DNA of 64,000 nucleotides, from contig NZ_JADQDF010000001.1 in the NCBI RefSeq assembly GCF_019263585.2, forward strand, positions 2,108,001 to 2,172,000. The letters run 5' to 3'. The notes under the pieces were generated by a model. The model worked only from the letters and a program-made list of their open reading frames with translations, did not search any database and was not told the DNA's origin. How positions within the stretch are numbered: the first letter of the stretch is position 1; every line of letters starts with the position of its first letter. This document shows, in pieces, positions 20,902 through 29,608 of this stretch. The stretch comes from Pseudonocardia oceani (lineage in GTDB: Bacteria > Actinomycetota > Actinomycetes > Mycobacteriales > Pseudonocardiaceae). The translations under genes and the position numbers were made by a program.

Positions 20902-21935
20902 CAGTAGCCCGCGGCGAGGCTGCCCTCGTCGGGGCGGATCCGCTCGCGGAACACGTAGTAGTTCCAGGCCTGGTAGCCGATGATCAGCGGCAGGAAGATC
21001 GCCCCGACGACCGTCATCAGCACCAGCGTGTAGTGCTGGCTCGCCGATCCCGCCAGGGTGAGGCTCGCGGCGGGGTCGAGCGTGGAGGGGAGCACGATCC
21101 CGCGCGTGAACAGGGCGAGGAACACCGTGACGGTCGAGAACACGATCGTCAGCCCGCTCATCACGAACGCGAGGGCGTCGCGGCGCCGGACCAGCGCGAA
21201 CCAGATGGTCGCCAGCGTCGCCGCGGCCGCGAGCGGGAACACCCAGGGCAGCACGCCGAAGCTCGCGAACAGTCCCTCGGTCACGTAACCCATCACGACG
21301 AACGCCAGGATCGCGACGGTCGCGAGCGCGCCGGAGCGCAGCGCCGCGGTGCGGGCGCGGGCGTGCAGGTCGGTGTCGACGTGCAGACGCAGCAGCAGGA
21401 AGTTCGCGCCGTGCAGCACGAACAGCAGCAGCGTGGCCGCGCCCCCGACCAGGGAGAACGAGGTGAACAGGTCGCCGATACCGCCGATCACCTCGACGTC
21501 GGCGGTGAGCGGGAGCCCCTCGATGATCTTAGCGAGGATCACGCCCCAGAGGAACGACGGGATCGCGCTGCCGGCGAAGGACAGCCAGTCCCACACGTCG
21601 CGCCAGCGCTGCTGGTCGACCTGGTTGCGGTACTCGAACGACACCCCGCGCAGCAGCAGCGACAGCAGGATCAGCACGAACAGCGGGTACATGCCGCTGA
21701 ACAGCGCGCCGTACCAGATCGGGAACGTCGAGAACATGATCCCGGCCGCGGCGAGCACCCACACCTCGTTGCCGTCCCAGAACGGGCCGATCGTGCCGGT
21801 CAGGGCGCGTTCCTCGGCCTCGGTGCGGGCCAGCACCGGGCGGAGCATGTCGACGCCGAAGTCGAAGCCCTCGAGGAAGAAGTACAGGACGAACGTGGCG
21901 GCGAGCAGCCAGAACCACAGGTCCGCGAGGTTCAC
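20901..21935 (-). CDS. cydB: Cytochrome bd ubiquinol/menaquinol oxidase subunit II
   Basis: This 344-residue membrane subunit has about eight helices. It opens NLADLWFWLLAATFVLYFFL followed by EGFDFGVDML, the classic CydB N-terminus, and carries GPFWDGNEVWVL and SFEYRNQVDQQRWRDVWDW. The GTG start overlaps the cydA stop as GTGA. Together with CydA it forms the high-affinity terminal oxidase, which is not proton-pumping and is used at low oxygen or when the bc1-aa3 branch is impaired. Confidence 0.96.
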   Translation of the reverse strand: MNLADLWFWLLAATFVLYFFLEGFDFGVDMLRPVLARTEAEERALTGTIGPFWDGNEVWVLAAAGIMFSTFPIWYGALFSGMYPLFVLILLSLLLRGVSFEYRNQVDQQRWRDVWDWLSFAGSAIPSFLWGVILAKIIEGLPLTADVEVIGGIGDLFTSFSLVGGAATLLLFVLHGANFLLLRLHVDTDLHARARTAALRSGALATVAILAFVVMGYVTEGLFASFGVLPWVFPLAAAATLATIWFALVRRRDALAFVMSGLTIVFSTVTVFLALFTRGIVLPSTLDPAASLTLAGSASQHYTLVLMTVVGAIFLPLIIGYQAWNYYVFRERIRPDEGSLAAGY

Positions 21936-23356
21936 CGGTCCTCCTTGCCGTAATGCTGCGGCGAGGTCCAGTCGGGGGCCGGGGCCGAGGCCATCTCCGC
22001 GGCCGGACGGCGGTGCACGCCGGCGCGGGCGGTGGTCGTCAGCAGGAAGATGTCGAGGCCGATCAGCGCCAGGTACACCACCCACAGCCCGACCAGCCCG
22101 GCGAGCACCTCGCCCGTGGTGTTCGCGCTGACCCCCTCGTCCACGGTGAGCAGGCCGTAGACCATGAACGGCTGGCGCCCCATCTCCGTGGTGATCCAGC
22201 CGGTGAAGTTCGCGATCCACGGCAGCGGCACCAGGTACACCAGGGATCGCAGGTACCAGCGGGAGTCCAGCCGGCCCCGCCACCACAGGAACAGGCCGGT
22301 GAACGCGGCCAGCAGCAGCAGCGACCCGATCCCCACCATGATCCGGAACGACCAGTAGACCCAGGTGACGGGCGGGATGTACTCACCCGGGCCGTACATC
22401 TCCTTGTAGCGCTCGTTGAGCCCGATCATGCCCTCGTAGCCGGCGTCGAGGTTGTTCTCGGCGAGGATCGAGCCGACGTAGGGGACCTCGACGCTCACGT
22501 CGTTGCGACGCTCCGCCTCGTTGATGTCGGCGACCAGCGACCACGGCGCGGGCGCGGGCGCGTCCTCCCACTGGGCCTCCATGGCGGCGAACTTCATCGG
22601 CTGGTCGTCGCGCGCGTACTGCGCCGCGCTGTGCCCGCTCGCCGCGGAGAACACGGTGCCGATCGCGGCGAACACCAGCGCGATGCGCAGCGCCGGCGAG
22701 AACACCTCGACGTCGCGGCGGCGCAGCAGGTGGAACGCGCTGATGGCCAGCACGAAGAATGCGGCCACCGTCCACGCGCTGCCCTGCACGTGGGCGAAGT
22801 ACAGCCAGGCCTTGTAGTTGAACACCACCTCGCTGAAGCTGGTGAGCACCGCCTGCCCGCCGACCACCTCGTAGCCGACGGGGTGGTGCATCCAGGCGTT
22901 GGCCAGCACGATCCAGAACGCGCTGACCTGTGTGCCGATGGCGACGAGCCAGATGCTGCCCAGGCGCATCCACGGCTTCAGCCGGTCCTTGCCGAACCAC
23001 CACAGCCCGATGAACGTGCTCTCCAGGAAGAACGCCATGAGCACCTCGAGCGCCAGCGGGACGCCGAAGATGTTGCCGACGAAGTAGGAGAAGTCGCTCC
23101 AGTTCATGCCGAACTGGAACTCCTGCACGATCCCCGTCACGACGCCGACCGCGAAGTTGATGAGGAACAGGTGCCCGAAGAAGTTCGTCATCCGGTCGTA
23201 GGTGTCGGCCCTGCCGCGCTTGCGGTGCAGGTAGGCGAAGGTCTCCATCACCGCGATGAGGAACGCCAGGCCGACCGTCAGCGAGACGAAGAAGAAGTGG
23301 AAGATGCTGGTCGTCGCGAACTGGAACCGGGACAGGTCCACCACGGTCGCCGTCAT
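21932..23356 (-). CDS. cydA: Cytochrome bd oxidase subunit I
   Basis: This quinol-oxidising, haem-bearing subunit has 474 residues from the ATG. Family marks are LSRFQFATTSIFHFFFVSLT with the axial His of haem d/b595, NAWMHHPVGYEV with the haem b558 His, and GWITTEMGRQPFMVYGLL. The quinol loop is short, as usual in actinobacteria. A GTG lies directly before the ATG and would add one residue; the GGAGG upstream suits either. It starts 50 bases after menG, and no Rex site is visible in that gap, so cyd may depend on readthrough from menG. Confidence 0.96.
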   Translation of the reverse strand: MTATVVDLSRFQFATTSIFHFFFVSLTVGLAFLIAVMETFAYLHRKRGRADTYDRMTNFFGHLFLINFAVGVVTGIVQEFQFGMNWSDFSYFVGNIFGVPLALEVLMAFFLESTFIGLWWFGKDRLKPWMRLGSIWLVAIGTQVSAFWIVLANAWMHHPVGYEVVGGQAVLTSFSEVVFNYKAWLYFAHVQGSAWTVAAFFVLAISAFHLLRRRDVEVFSPALRIALVFAAIGTVFSAASGHSAAQYARDDQPMKFAAMEAQWEDAPAPAPWSLVADINEAERRNDVSVEVPYVGSILAENNLDAGYEGMIGLNERYKEMYGPGEYIPPVTWVYWSFRIMVGIGSLLLLAAFTGLFLWWRGRLDSRWYLRSLVYLVPLPWIANFTGWITTEMGRQPFMVYGLLTVDEGVSANTTGEVLAGLVGLWVVYLALIGLDIFLLTTTARAGVHRRPAAEMASAPAPDWTSPQHYGKEDR

Positions 23357-23406
23357 CACGACGGGCGGGTGCCCCCTCCACCCCCGCCCAACCGCCCGGA
23401 GCGGCG

Positions 23407-24096
23407 CTAGTAGGTGCGGCGCGCCCGGTGCAGGGCGACGGCGCCGAACGTCAGGTCGCGCCAGCCCACCTCGCCCCAGCCCGCCCGCGCGATGCGGGCG
23501 GCGAGCTCGGGTTGCGGGGACCAGTCGCGGATCGACTCACCGAGGTACCGGTAGGCCGCGGCGTTGCTCGACACCCGCGAGGCGACCGCGGGCAGCACCG
23601 TCTCCAGGCCCGCGTAGTAGACGGCCCGGAAGGGCGCCCAGGTGGGCCGGCTGAACTCGCACACGACGAGCCGGCCGCCGGGGCGGGTGACGCGGGCGAG
23701 CTCGCGCAGGGCGAGGTCGGTGTCGGCGACGTTGCGCAGCCCGAACGAGATCGTCACGGCGTCGAAGGAGGCGTCGGCGAACGGGAGGTGCAGCGCGTCG
23801 GCGGCGACCTTGGGGACCGCGCGGCCGGCGCCGGCGCGCAGCATCCCGAGGGAGAAGTCGGCGGCGACACACCACGCGCCCGACCGCTCGAGCTCGACCG
23901 TCGACACGGCGGTGCCCGCGGCGAGGTCGAGCACCTTCTCGCCGGGGCGCAGGCCGAGCGCCTGGCGGGTGAGGCGGCGCCAGCGGCGGTCCTGGCCGGC
24001 GCTCAGGACCGTGTTCGTCAGGTCGTAGCGCTGCGCCACGCCGTCGAACATCGTGGCGACGTCGCGGGGGTCCTTGTCGAGGTCGGCGCGGGTCAC
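23407..24096 (-). CDS. menG: Demethylmenaquinone methyltransferase
   Basis: This 229-residue UbiE/MenG-family SAM methyltransferase makes the last step of menaquinone synthesis, C-methylation of demethylmenaquinone. Signatures are [20 protein letters not shown] at the N-terminus, the SAM loop VLDLAAGTA, and [18 protein letters not shown], the UbiE motif. The GTG start overlaps the stop of the upstream glycosyltransferase as GTGA. It is next to cydABDC, whose oxidase uses menaquinol. Confidence 0.95.
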   Translation of the reverse strand: MTRADLDKDPRDVATMFDGVAQRYDLTNTVLSAGQDRRWRRLTRQALGLRPGEKVLDLAAGTAVSTVELERSGAWCVAADFSLGMLRAGAGRAVPKVAADALHLPFADASFDAVTISFGLRNVADTDLALRELARVTRPGGRLVVCEFSRPTWAPFRAVYYAGLETVLPAVASRVSSNAAAYRYLGESIRDWSPQPELAARIARAGWGEVGWRDLTFGAVALHRARRTY

Positions 24097-25277
24097 GGTG
24101 CCGACGCTACCCGCGGCGGGCCGGGCCGCACGTCGGCCGGTGGTGCCGGTCGCGCCACGGCGTGGCGCAGCAGCACCGCCCAGTGCCCGAGCAGCACCGC
24201 GCAGTAGAGCGAGAGCGGAAGCGCAGGGGCCGTGCCGTCGTCGCCGTACCAGAGCGCGGGCCACTCCTGGCCCAGCAGCGCCAGCGCGAGCAGCGGCGCC
24301 GCGGCCGCTCGCGATCGGGCCAGCACGACGAGCACGCCCGGGGCGAGGACGACGAGGTAGGTGTTCCAGGTGACCGGCGACGCCACGAGCGCGGCCGCGG
24401 CCACCGCCCACAGCGCGTCCGGGCCGCAGCGGCGCACGAGCCACAGCGTGCCGGCAACGACCGCGACCGCCAGCACCGTGCCGACGACCAGCCCGCCCGG
24501 CACCTCGACGAGCGGGCGCCCCCAACCGGTGTCGCTCGTGAGCCGCACGAGGGTGGCGGGCAGGGAGGCGTTGTCGAAGAAGGTCTGCACGGGGTGGTCG
24601 AGCACGAGCCGCAGCCACGTGACGCTCGCCGCCGGGCCGCAGACGACGGCCCCGACCAGCGTGCCCGCCGCGGCCGTGCCGAAGGCCGCGACGGCGGTGC
24701 GCGGGGCCCGGCGCAGCACCGGGAGCAGCAGGAGCGGGGCGAGCGAGGGCTTGAGCGCCACGGCGAGCCCGATCCCGGCGCCCTCCCAGGCGGCGTGCCC
24801 GCGCCGCGCGGCCAGCCAGGCCCCGGTGAGCGCGACGGCGAGGAACGCGTAGATCTGCCCGAGCCCGACCGTGGCCAGCAGCGGCGCGCCGAGCAGGACC
24901 GCGGCCACGGCGAGCCCGGTGTCGACGGGCCGCAGCTCCACCTCGCGCGCGACGGCGAGCAGGCACGCGAGCACCAGCGCCACCGTGACGAGCCCGAACA
25001 GCCGGTAGCCCGGCTGGGCGTCGAACAGCGCGACCGGCGTCATCACCACCGTCATCAGCGGCGGGTTGAGGTTGGGCAGGGCGGCGTCGGTGGCGTAGAT
25101 GTCGGTGCCGTCGAGCAGGGCGAGCACCGAGGCGCGGAACGTCGCGAAGTCGGAGTGGTACTCCGGGTCCTCGACGAGGATGCGCGAGAGGTTGAAGCTG
25201 CCGCGCTCGGCGAAGATCCAGCTCTGCGTCCCGACGGCGAGCAGCACGAGCAGCGCGGACACCCCGCGTCGCCACAT
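24093..25277 (-). CDS. GT87-family polyprenol-phosphate-mannose-dependent glycosyltransferase
   Basis: This 394-residue integral membrane protein has about ten hydrophobic helices and an early periplasmic acidic loop, where [13 protein letters not shown] probably holds the catalytic Asp of GT-C enzymes. The pattern (DUF2029/GT87) fits mannosyltransferases of phosphatidylinositol mannoside or lipoarabinomannan assembly such as PimE. The ATG has GGGAGG eight bases upstream. It overlaps menG by four bases. Acceptor and linkage cannot be told from sequence. Confidence 0.75.
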   Translation of the reverse strand: MWRRGVSALLVLLAVGTQSWIFAERGSFNLSRILVEDPEYHSDFATFRASVLALLDGTDIYATDAALPNLNPPLMTVVMTPVALFDAQPGYRLFGLVTVALVLACLLAVAREVELRPVDTGLAVAAVLLGAPLLATVGLGQIYAFLAVALTGAWLAARRGHAAWEGAGIGLAVALKPSLAPLLLLPVLRRAPRTAVAAFGTAAAGTLVGAVVCGPAASVTWLRLVLDHPVQTFFDNASLPATLVRLTSDTGWGRPLVEVPGGLVVGTVLAVAVVAGTLWLVRRCGPDALWAVAAAALVASPVTWNTYLVVLAPGVLVVLARSRAAAAPLLALALLGQEWPALWYGDDGTAPALPLSLYCAVLLGHWAVLLRHAVARPAPPADVRPGPPRVASAP

Positions 25278-25305
25278 GCCGACCTCCCGCCGTCGGCGGC
25301 TGACG

Positions 25306-25893
25306 CTAGCGGGCGGGGCCGGGAAGCTCCCGCAGCACCTCGTCGACGCCGTCGAGGTACTCGACGCGCACGCGCTCGGCGATCGCGTCCCACTCGTCGG
25401 CGGGGACGCTCAGCTGCCCGTCGCCCGCCCCGAAGGCGCCCGTCCCGTGCAGGTTGACCCAGCGGTGGTCGTACTCGTGCGGGGTGGCGCGGTCCCACGC
25501 GACGGCGCGCTCGGCGAGCGGGCGCAGCCGCGACGGCTCGGCGAACACCCACCGGTTCACCGGCGGGCCGAAGCGGCCGGTGAGGATCGCCGCGGCGCCC
25601 TCGACGGTGGGGTCGGCGCAGCGGGTGATGTCGAAGCGGGTGCGCAGCTGGGCGGCGTAGAACCGCCAGGCGCCCTCCTCGCGGTCGGTCGCGAACACCG
25701 CCTCCGACACCGCGTGCAGCACGGGCGGGGCGAAGCGGGAGGGCATGTGCAGGACCGTCCGCACGGCGTCGTCGCGGCGCAGCGGGTCGGCGCCGGTGAG
25801 CGCGGCCAGCGCGGAGCGCAGCACGCGCACGTCGATCGCGGCGTGCTCACCGGCGGGGGTGACGGGGATCGGGTGTCCGAGCGGTGCGGCCAT
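25306..25893 (-). CDS. Conserved-looking protein of unknown function
   Basis: This 195-residue soluble protein I do not recognise. It has no signal peptide, no membrane segment and one Cys. It has balanced codon use and good third-position GC, so it looks genuine. Motifs that catch the eye are MPSRFAPPVLHAVSEAVFAT, FYAAQLRTRFD and YDHRWVNLHG. The ATG has GAGGA eight bases upstream. It lies between two glycosyltransferase genes on the same strand, 28 bases before the GT87 gene, so it may belong to the same transcript. Confidence 0.6.
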   Translation of the reverse strand: MAAPLGHPIPVTPAGEHAAIDVRVLRSALAALTGADPLRRDDAVRTVLHMPSRFAPPVLHAVSEAVFATDREEGAWRFYAAQLRTRFDITRCADPTVEGAAAILTGRFGPPVNRWVFAEPSRLRPLAERAVAWDRATPHEYDHRWVNLHGTGAFGAGDGQLSVPADEWDAIAERVRVEYLDGVDEVLRELPGPAR

Positions 25894-25961
25894 GCGCCGA
25901 TCCTCACGGCCGGGCGGGGCCCGGGCATCCGTGCGGCTACGGAGTCGGTGCGAGCTCGGGA

Positions 25962-27122
25962 TCAGGCCGCCGCGCGCAGCGCCGCCGGCACGCCGAGCAC
26001 GTCCGCGTAGTGCGCGAGCAGTTCGTCGCCGACGTTCGACCATGTCCGGCGCAGCACCGAGCGGCGGGCCGCCGCGCCGAACCGGCGGCGCAGGACGTCG
26101 TCGGTGACCAGGACCTCGACGGCGGCGCGCAGCCGCTCGTCGGCGGCCACGGAGGCGGGGTCGGCCGCGTCGGCGCCGTCGGGCCGGGGCGGCACGAGGT
26201 AGCCGGTGCGGCCGGGCAGGACGAGGTCGCGGGGCCCGCCCGCGTCGGGCGCCACCACCGGCAGGCCGGACGCCAGCGCCTCCTGCACGGCCTGGCAGAA
26301 CGTCTCCGACGGGCCGGTGTGCACGAACACGTCGAGCGAGGCGTAGGTGCGGGCGAGGTCGTCGCCGTCGCGGAAGCCGAGGAAGGCCGCGCCGGGCAGC
26401 GCGGCCCGCAGCCGCTCCTCGCCGGGCCCCGCGCCGACGACGACGAGCCGCGTTCCGGGCAGGCCGTCGAGCGCGGCGAGGCGCTCCACCTGCTTCTCCG
26501 GCGCGAGGCGTCCGACGTAGCCGACGAGCAGCTCGCCGCGGGGTGCGAGCTCCGCGCGCAGGGCGTCGTCGCGCCGGGACGGGGTGAACCGCCGGGTGTC
26601 GACGCCGCGGGCCCACTGGTGCACCCGCGGCACGCCCCGCGCGCGCAGCGCCTCGGTGGCCCAGCTCGACGGGGCGAGCGTGCGGTCGGCCAGTCCGTGC
26701 AGCCGGCAGGTCCAGCGCCACGCGGCCCGCGCGGTGAGCCCGAGGCCGTAGGAGGAGGCGAAGCCGGCGACGTCGGTCTGGTAGACCGCGACGGTCGGGA
26801 TCCCGAGCCGCCGCGCGGCGTGCAGCCCCCGGTACCCGACGACGAACGGCGCCGCGAGGTGCACGACGTCGGGCCGGAACTCGCGCAACGCGGTCAGGAC
26901 GCGGCGGCTGGGCACTCCCACCGGCATCGAGGTGACGACGGGCAGGTCCAGCGACGGCACCCGGACGACCGGGACGCCGCGGTACTCGGCCGGCCCCTCG
27001 CCGGGGGCGATCACGAGCACGTCGTGCCCGGCCGCGGTGAGGTGCTCGACCACCCGCAGCACCGAGTTGGTGACGCCGTTGACGACGGGCAGGAAGCACT
27101 CGGACACGATGGCGACACGCAC
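25962..27122 (-). CDS. GT4-family glycosyltransferase (MgtA/PimB-like alpha-mannosyltransferase)
   Basis: This 386-residue retaining GT-B glycosyltransferase has an N-terminal acceptor domain opening [20 protein letters not shown] and a nucleotide-sugar domain with [16 protein letters not shown] and the E-x7-E pair in [17 protein letters not shown]. It resembles the mycobacterial GDP-mannose-dependent enzyme MgtA (Rv0557), which also lies close to menaquinone genes. GTG is chosen as start because GGGAGG stands eight bases upstream. It probably mannosylates a lipid acceptor at the inner face of the membrane. Confidence 0.8.
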   Translation of the reverse strand: MRVAIVSECFLPVVNGVTNSVLRVVEHLTAAGHDVLVIAPGEGPAEYRGVPVVRVPSLDLPVVTSMPVGVPSRRVLTALREFRPDVVHLAAPFVVGYRGLHAARRLGIPTVAVYQTDVAGFASSYGLGLTARAAWRWTCRLHGLADRTLAPSSWATEALRARGVPRVHQWARGVDTRRFTPSRRDDALRAELAPRGELLVGYVGRLAPEKQVERLAALDGLPGTRLVVVGAGPGEERLRAALPGAAFLGFRDGDDLARTYASLDVFVHTGPSETFCQAVQEALASGLPVVAPDAGGPRDLVLPGRTGYLVPPRPDGADAADPASVAADERLRAAVEVLVTDDVLRRRFGAAARRSVLRRTWSNVGDELLAHYADVLGVPAALRAAA

Positions 27123-27314
27123 CGGGGGAACCTCCCGCACGCGCGGGCCACGCCGCCGTCGCCGGGCTGTCCGCCGGCCGAACTCACGGACAACACACCG
27201 TGCCGGGGCCCTGGCCACACGGTCGGCCCGGTGAAGGACAGTTGTCCCGGTGATGGGCGACACGTCATCCGCGCGTTCCACCCCCGACACCGGCCGCCGC
27301 GACCCTCGGGCCCC

Positions 27315-28130
27315 ATGAGCCTCCGGCACGAGACGCGCCTCCCCCCGCCCGCGGAGCCGGCGCTGCTCTCCCGCGCGCTGGAGGTGGCGGGCCGCCTGGC
27401 CAACGACGCCGCCGAGGTGATCACCGCGACCGCCGGGCGCGACCGCCTCACCGACACCGTGAAGGCCCACCCCTTCGACTGGGTGACCGACACCGACCGC
27501 ACGCTGGAGCGCCACACCCGCCGCGTGCTCGCCGCGGAGTTCCCGCACGTGCCGGTGCTGGGCGAGGAGTACGGCGCCGACGACGGGGTGCACGCGGCCC
27601 CGCTGCGCTGGGTCGTCGACCCGGTGGACGGCACGGCCAACTACGTCGCCGGGTTCCCGTGGTGCGCCTACAGCCTGGCCCTGGTCGACGCGCACGGGCC
27701 GGTCGTCGGCGTGATCGCCGACCCGAGCCGCGCCCAGATCTACGCCGCCGCCCGCGGCCGCGGGGTGCGCGCCAACGGCGTGCCGGTGCGGATCACGCCG
27801 CGCCCGGTCGTCGGCGGGCTGGTGTGCGCGGAGCTGTCACTGGAGCGCGGCCCGGGCTTCACCGCCCGCGCCTCCGAGGCCCACACCGGGGTGCGGGTGC
27901 TCGGGTCGGCCGCGCTGGCGATCACGCAGGTCGCGCTGGGGCACGCCGTCGCCGCGGTGCTCGACCGCTACCAGGAGTGGGACGTCGCCGGGGCGCTGTG
28001 CCTGGCGGCCGAGGCCGGCGCGCTCGTCGTCGACGCCCGGGGCAACCCCGACCCGCTGCCGACCGGGGACCTCGTCGTCGCCGTCCCCGGCGCGCTCGAC
28101 GCCGTCCTGTCGTGGTGGCACGCGGCCTGA
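27315..28130 (+). CDS. Inositol monophosphatase-family phosphatase
   Basis: This 271-residue Mg-dependent, Li-sensitive-type phosphatase has metal-binding residues in DWVTDTD, GEEYGA and [13 protein letters not shown], plus a C-terminal [14 protein letters not shown], the second IMPase signature. Possible substrates are inositol-1-phosphate, histidinol phosphate or a sugar phosphate. The flanking mannosyltransferases make an inositol or mannoinositide role attractive, but it could equally serve histidine synthesis. The ATG has only a weak ribosome site. It is divergent from the GT4 gene, with 192 bases between. Confidence 0.82.
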   Translation: MSLRHETRLPPPAEPALLSRALEVAGRLANDAAEVITATAGRDRLTDTVKAHPFDWVTDTDRTLERHTRRVLAAEFPHVPVLGEEYGADDGVHAAPLRWVVDPVDGTANYVAGFPWCAYSLALVDAHGPVVGVIADPSRAQIYAAARGRGVRANGVPVRITPRPVVGGLVCAELSLERGPGFTARASEAHTGVRVLGSAALAITQVALGHAVAAVLDRYQEWDVAGALCLAAEAGALVVDARGNPDPLPTGDLVVAVPGALDAVLSWWHAA

Positions 28131-28207
28131 GCGCCGCCTAGGGTCGGGCCATCGCCACCACCACCTCGGGCCGCGACGCCGCGGCCCTCCTCGTCCGCGC
28201 CGCGCCC

Positions 28208-29218
28208 GTGGTCTTCGTGCTGATCTGGGCCACCGGGTTCGTCGTCGCCAAGTACGCCGCGCCGCACGCGGAGCCGCTGAGCTTCCTGCTCGTGCGCTAC
28301 GCCGGGGTCGTCGTCCTGATGCTGGTCCTGGCGCTGGTCGCCCGGGCGCGCTGGCCTCGCGGGTGGGCCGTCTGGCACCTCGCCGTCGCGGGGGTAGGGA
28401 TCCAGGCGGGCTACCTCGGCGGCGTCTGGGCCGCGGTCGCGGCCGGCATGCCCGCCGGGGTGGCGGCGCTGGTCGTCAACCTGCAGCCGGTGCTCACCGC
28501 GGCCGTCGCCGGGCTCACCGGCGCCCGGCTGGGCCGCCTGCAGGTGGTCGGGCTGGTGCTCGGGTTCCTCGGGGTCGTGCTGGTCGTGTCGAGCAAGCTC
28601 ACCACCACCGGGATCACGGCGACGACGCTCGGGCTCACCACCCTCGCCCTGCTGACGATCACCACCGGCACGCTCTACCAGAAGCGGTTCTGCCCGCAGT
28701 TCGACCTGCGCACCGGGCAGGTCGTGCAGTTCGCCGCGTCGATCGTGGTGACGCTGCCGTTCGCGCTCGCGTTCGAGTCGTTCCGCCTGGACTGGACGCC
28801 CGAGCTGATCGGCGCACTGGTGTGGTCGGTGGTGGTGCTCACCGGCGGCGGGATCTCGCTGCTGTTCCTCATGCTGCGGCGCGGGGCGGCGACGCAGGTC
28901 ACGAGCTACTTCTACCTCGTCCCCGGCGTCACGGCGCTGCTCGCGCTGGTGATGTTCGGGGAGGTGCTGGGGCCGTTCGCGATCGCCGGGATGGTGGTCG
29001 CGGTGCTCGGGGTGGCGCTGGCGACGCGGGCCGGGCCGGGGTCAGGCGGCGCGCCGCCTGCGGCGCCGCAGCCAGAGGGCGAGCGGGCCGAGGACCACCC
29101 AGGTGCCGACGACGCCGAGCACCATCGGGCCGATGCCGTCGGCGGTGCTGCGACCGGCCACGCGGACCAGCTCGGGGTCGGTGACGTCGTACTCGACCGC
29201 GACGACCTCCCCCGCTGA
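28208..29218 (+). CDS. EamA/DMT-family transporter
   Basis: This ten-helix permease begins MVFVLIWATGFVVAKYAAP and has two EamA halves (about residues 1-120 and 135-270), probably an exporter of a small metabolite. The only conventional in-frame start is GTG 28208, which leaves almost nothing before helix 1. The frame is open back to 28142, and family N-termini usually have 10-20 more residues, so a rare start codon such as ATC 28151 is possible. No stop occurs at the expected end, so the last 59 residues are hydrophilic and run antisense through the next gene. Confidence 0.8.
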   Translation: MVFVLIWATGFVVAKYAAPHAEPLSFLLVRYAGVVVLMLVLALVARARWPRGWAVWHLAVAGVGIQAGYLGGVWAAVAAGMPAGVAALVVNLQPVLTAAVAGLTGARLGRLQVVGLVLGFLGVVLVVSSKLTTTGITATTLGLTTLALLTITTGTLYQKRFCPQFDLRTGQVVQFAASIVVTLPFALAFESFRLDWTPELIGALVWSVVVLTGGGISLLFLMLRRGAATQVTSYFYLVPGVTALLALVMFGEVLGPFAIAGMVVAVLGVALATRAGPGSGGAPPAAPQPEGERAEDHPGADDAEHHRADAVGGAATGHADQLGVGDVVLDRDDLPR

Positions 29219-29512
29219 GAGCCCGCGGGGGTGGAACACGCCGTGCTCGGGCACGACGGCCTGCCCGTTCGCGACGGTGAACCGCACGAGCGTGCGGAAG
29301 AACGTGGAGCCCTCGAGCACCTCGGCCTGCGCACTGGCCGGGTTGGCGTCGATGGCGCGGTCGTCGACGGCCGAGCCGATCAGGGCGAGCCCGGCGAGCA
29401 CCGTGACCAGGACCGCGAGGCCCAGGACCAGCTCGGGGAGCCGCGTGCGGACGAACCGGGCTGCGGGCGCGAGGGTGGCCGCGACCTCGTCCAGCGCCCT
29501 CGGTTCACCCAC
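29042..29512 (-). CDS. Small two-helix membrane protein, DUF3592-like
   Basis: This 156-residue protein has one helix near residues 26-50, an extracytoplasmic domain of about 70 residues (QAEVLEGSTFFRTLVRFTVA ... VEYDVTDPELVRVAG), a second helix near 125-148 and a basic end, RRRRRRAA. The middle resembles DUF3592, a fold of unknown function. In M. tuberculosis a membrane protein of similar size (Rv0556) sits between menD and the MgtA gene. The GTG start lies eight bases after TAGACT on the same strand, so the message may be nearly leaderless. Confidence 0.7.
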   Translation of the reverse strand: MGEPRALDEVAATLAPAARFVRTRLPELVLGLAVLVTVLAGLALIGSAVDDRAIDANPASAQAEVLEGSTFFRTLVRFTVANGQAVVPEHGVFHPRGLSAGEVVAVEYDVTDPELVRVAGRSTADGIGPMVLGVVGTWVVLGPLALWLRRRRRRAA

Positions 29513-29520
29513 GACGGCGG

Positions 29521-29526
29521 AGTCTA
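29521..29526 (-). promoter_or_regulatory. Possible -10 element of the DUF3592-like gene
   Basis: On the minus strand the hexamer reads TAGACT and the GTG start of the gene follows after eight bases. This is the geometry of a leaderless or nearly leaderless actinobacterial promoter. No -35 element is clear. Confidence 0.4.
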
Positions 29527-29596
29527 GACGGGTTGCGGGCCGCCACTGTGGTCAGCGCCTCCCCGGGGCGGACGAGCGTCGGGGACGCGCGCCTCT

Positions 29597-29602
29597 TACG
29601 CT
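29597..29602 (+). promoter_or_regulatory. Possible -10 element of a leaderless menF
   Basis: TACGCT is followed by exactly six bases (CGAAAC) and then the GTG start. This is the standard layout of actinobacterial leaderless transcripts, where transcription begins at the start codon. It also explains the lack of a ribosome site before menF. No good -35 is visible. Confidence 0.5.
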
Positions 29603-29608
29603 CGAAAC

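Noticed and set aside
23357..23406. Rex operator before cydA
   Set aside because: I looked for GTGAA-N4-TTCAC in the 50-base menG/cydA gap and found none.
27123..27314. GGACA/TGTCC half-sites between the GT4 and phosphatase genes
   Set aside because: Several short inverted GGACA/TGTCC pairs occur, but their spacing is irregular and such short matches are expected at this GC content.
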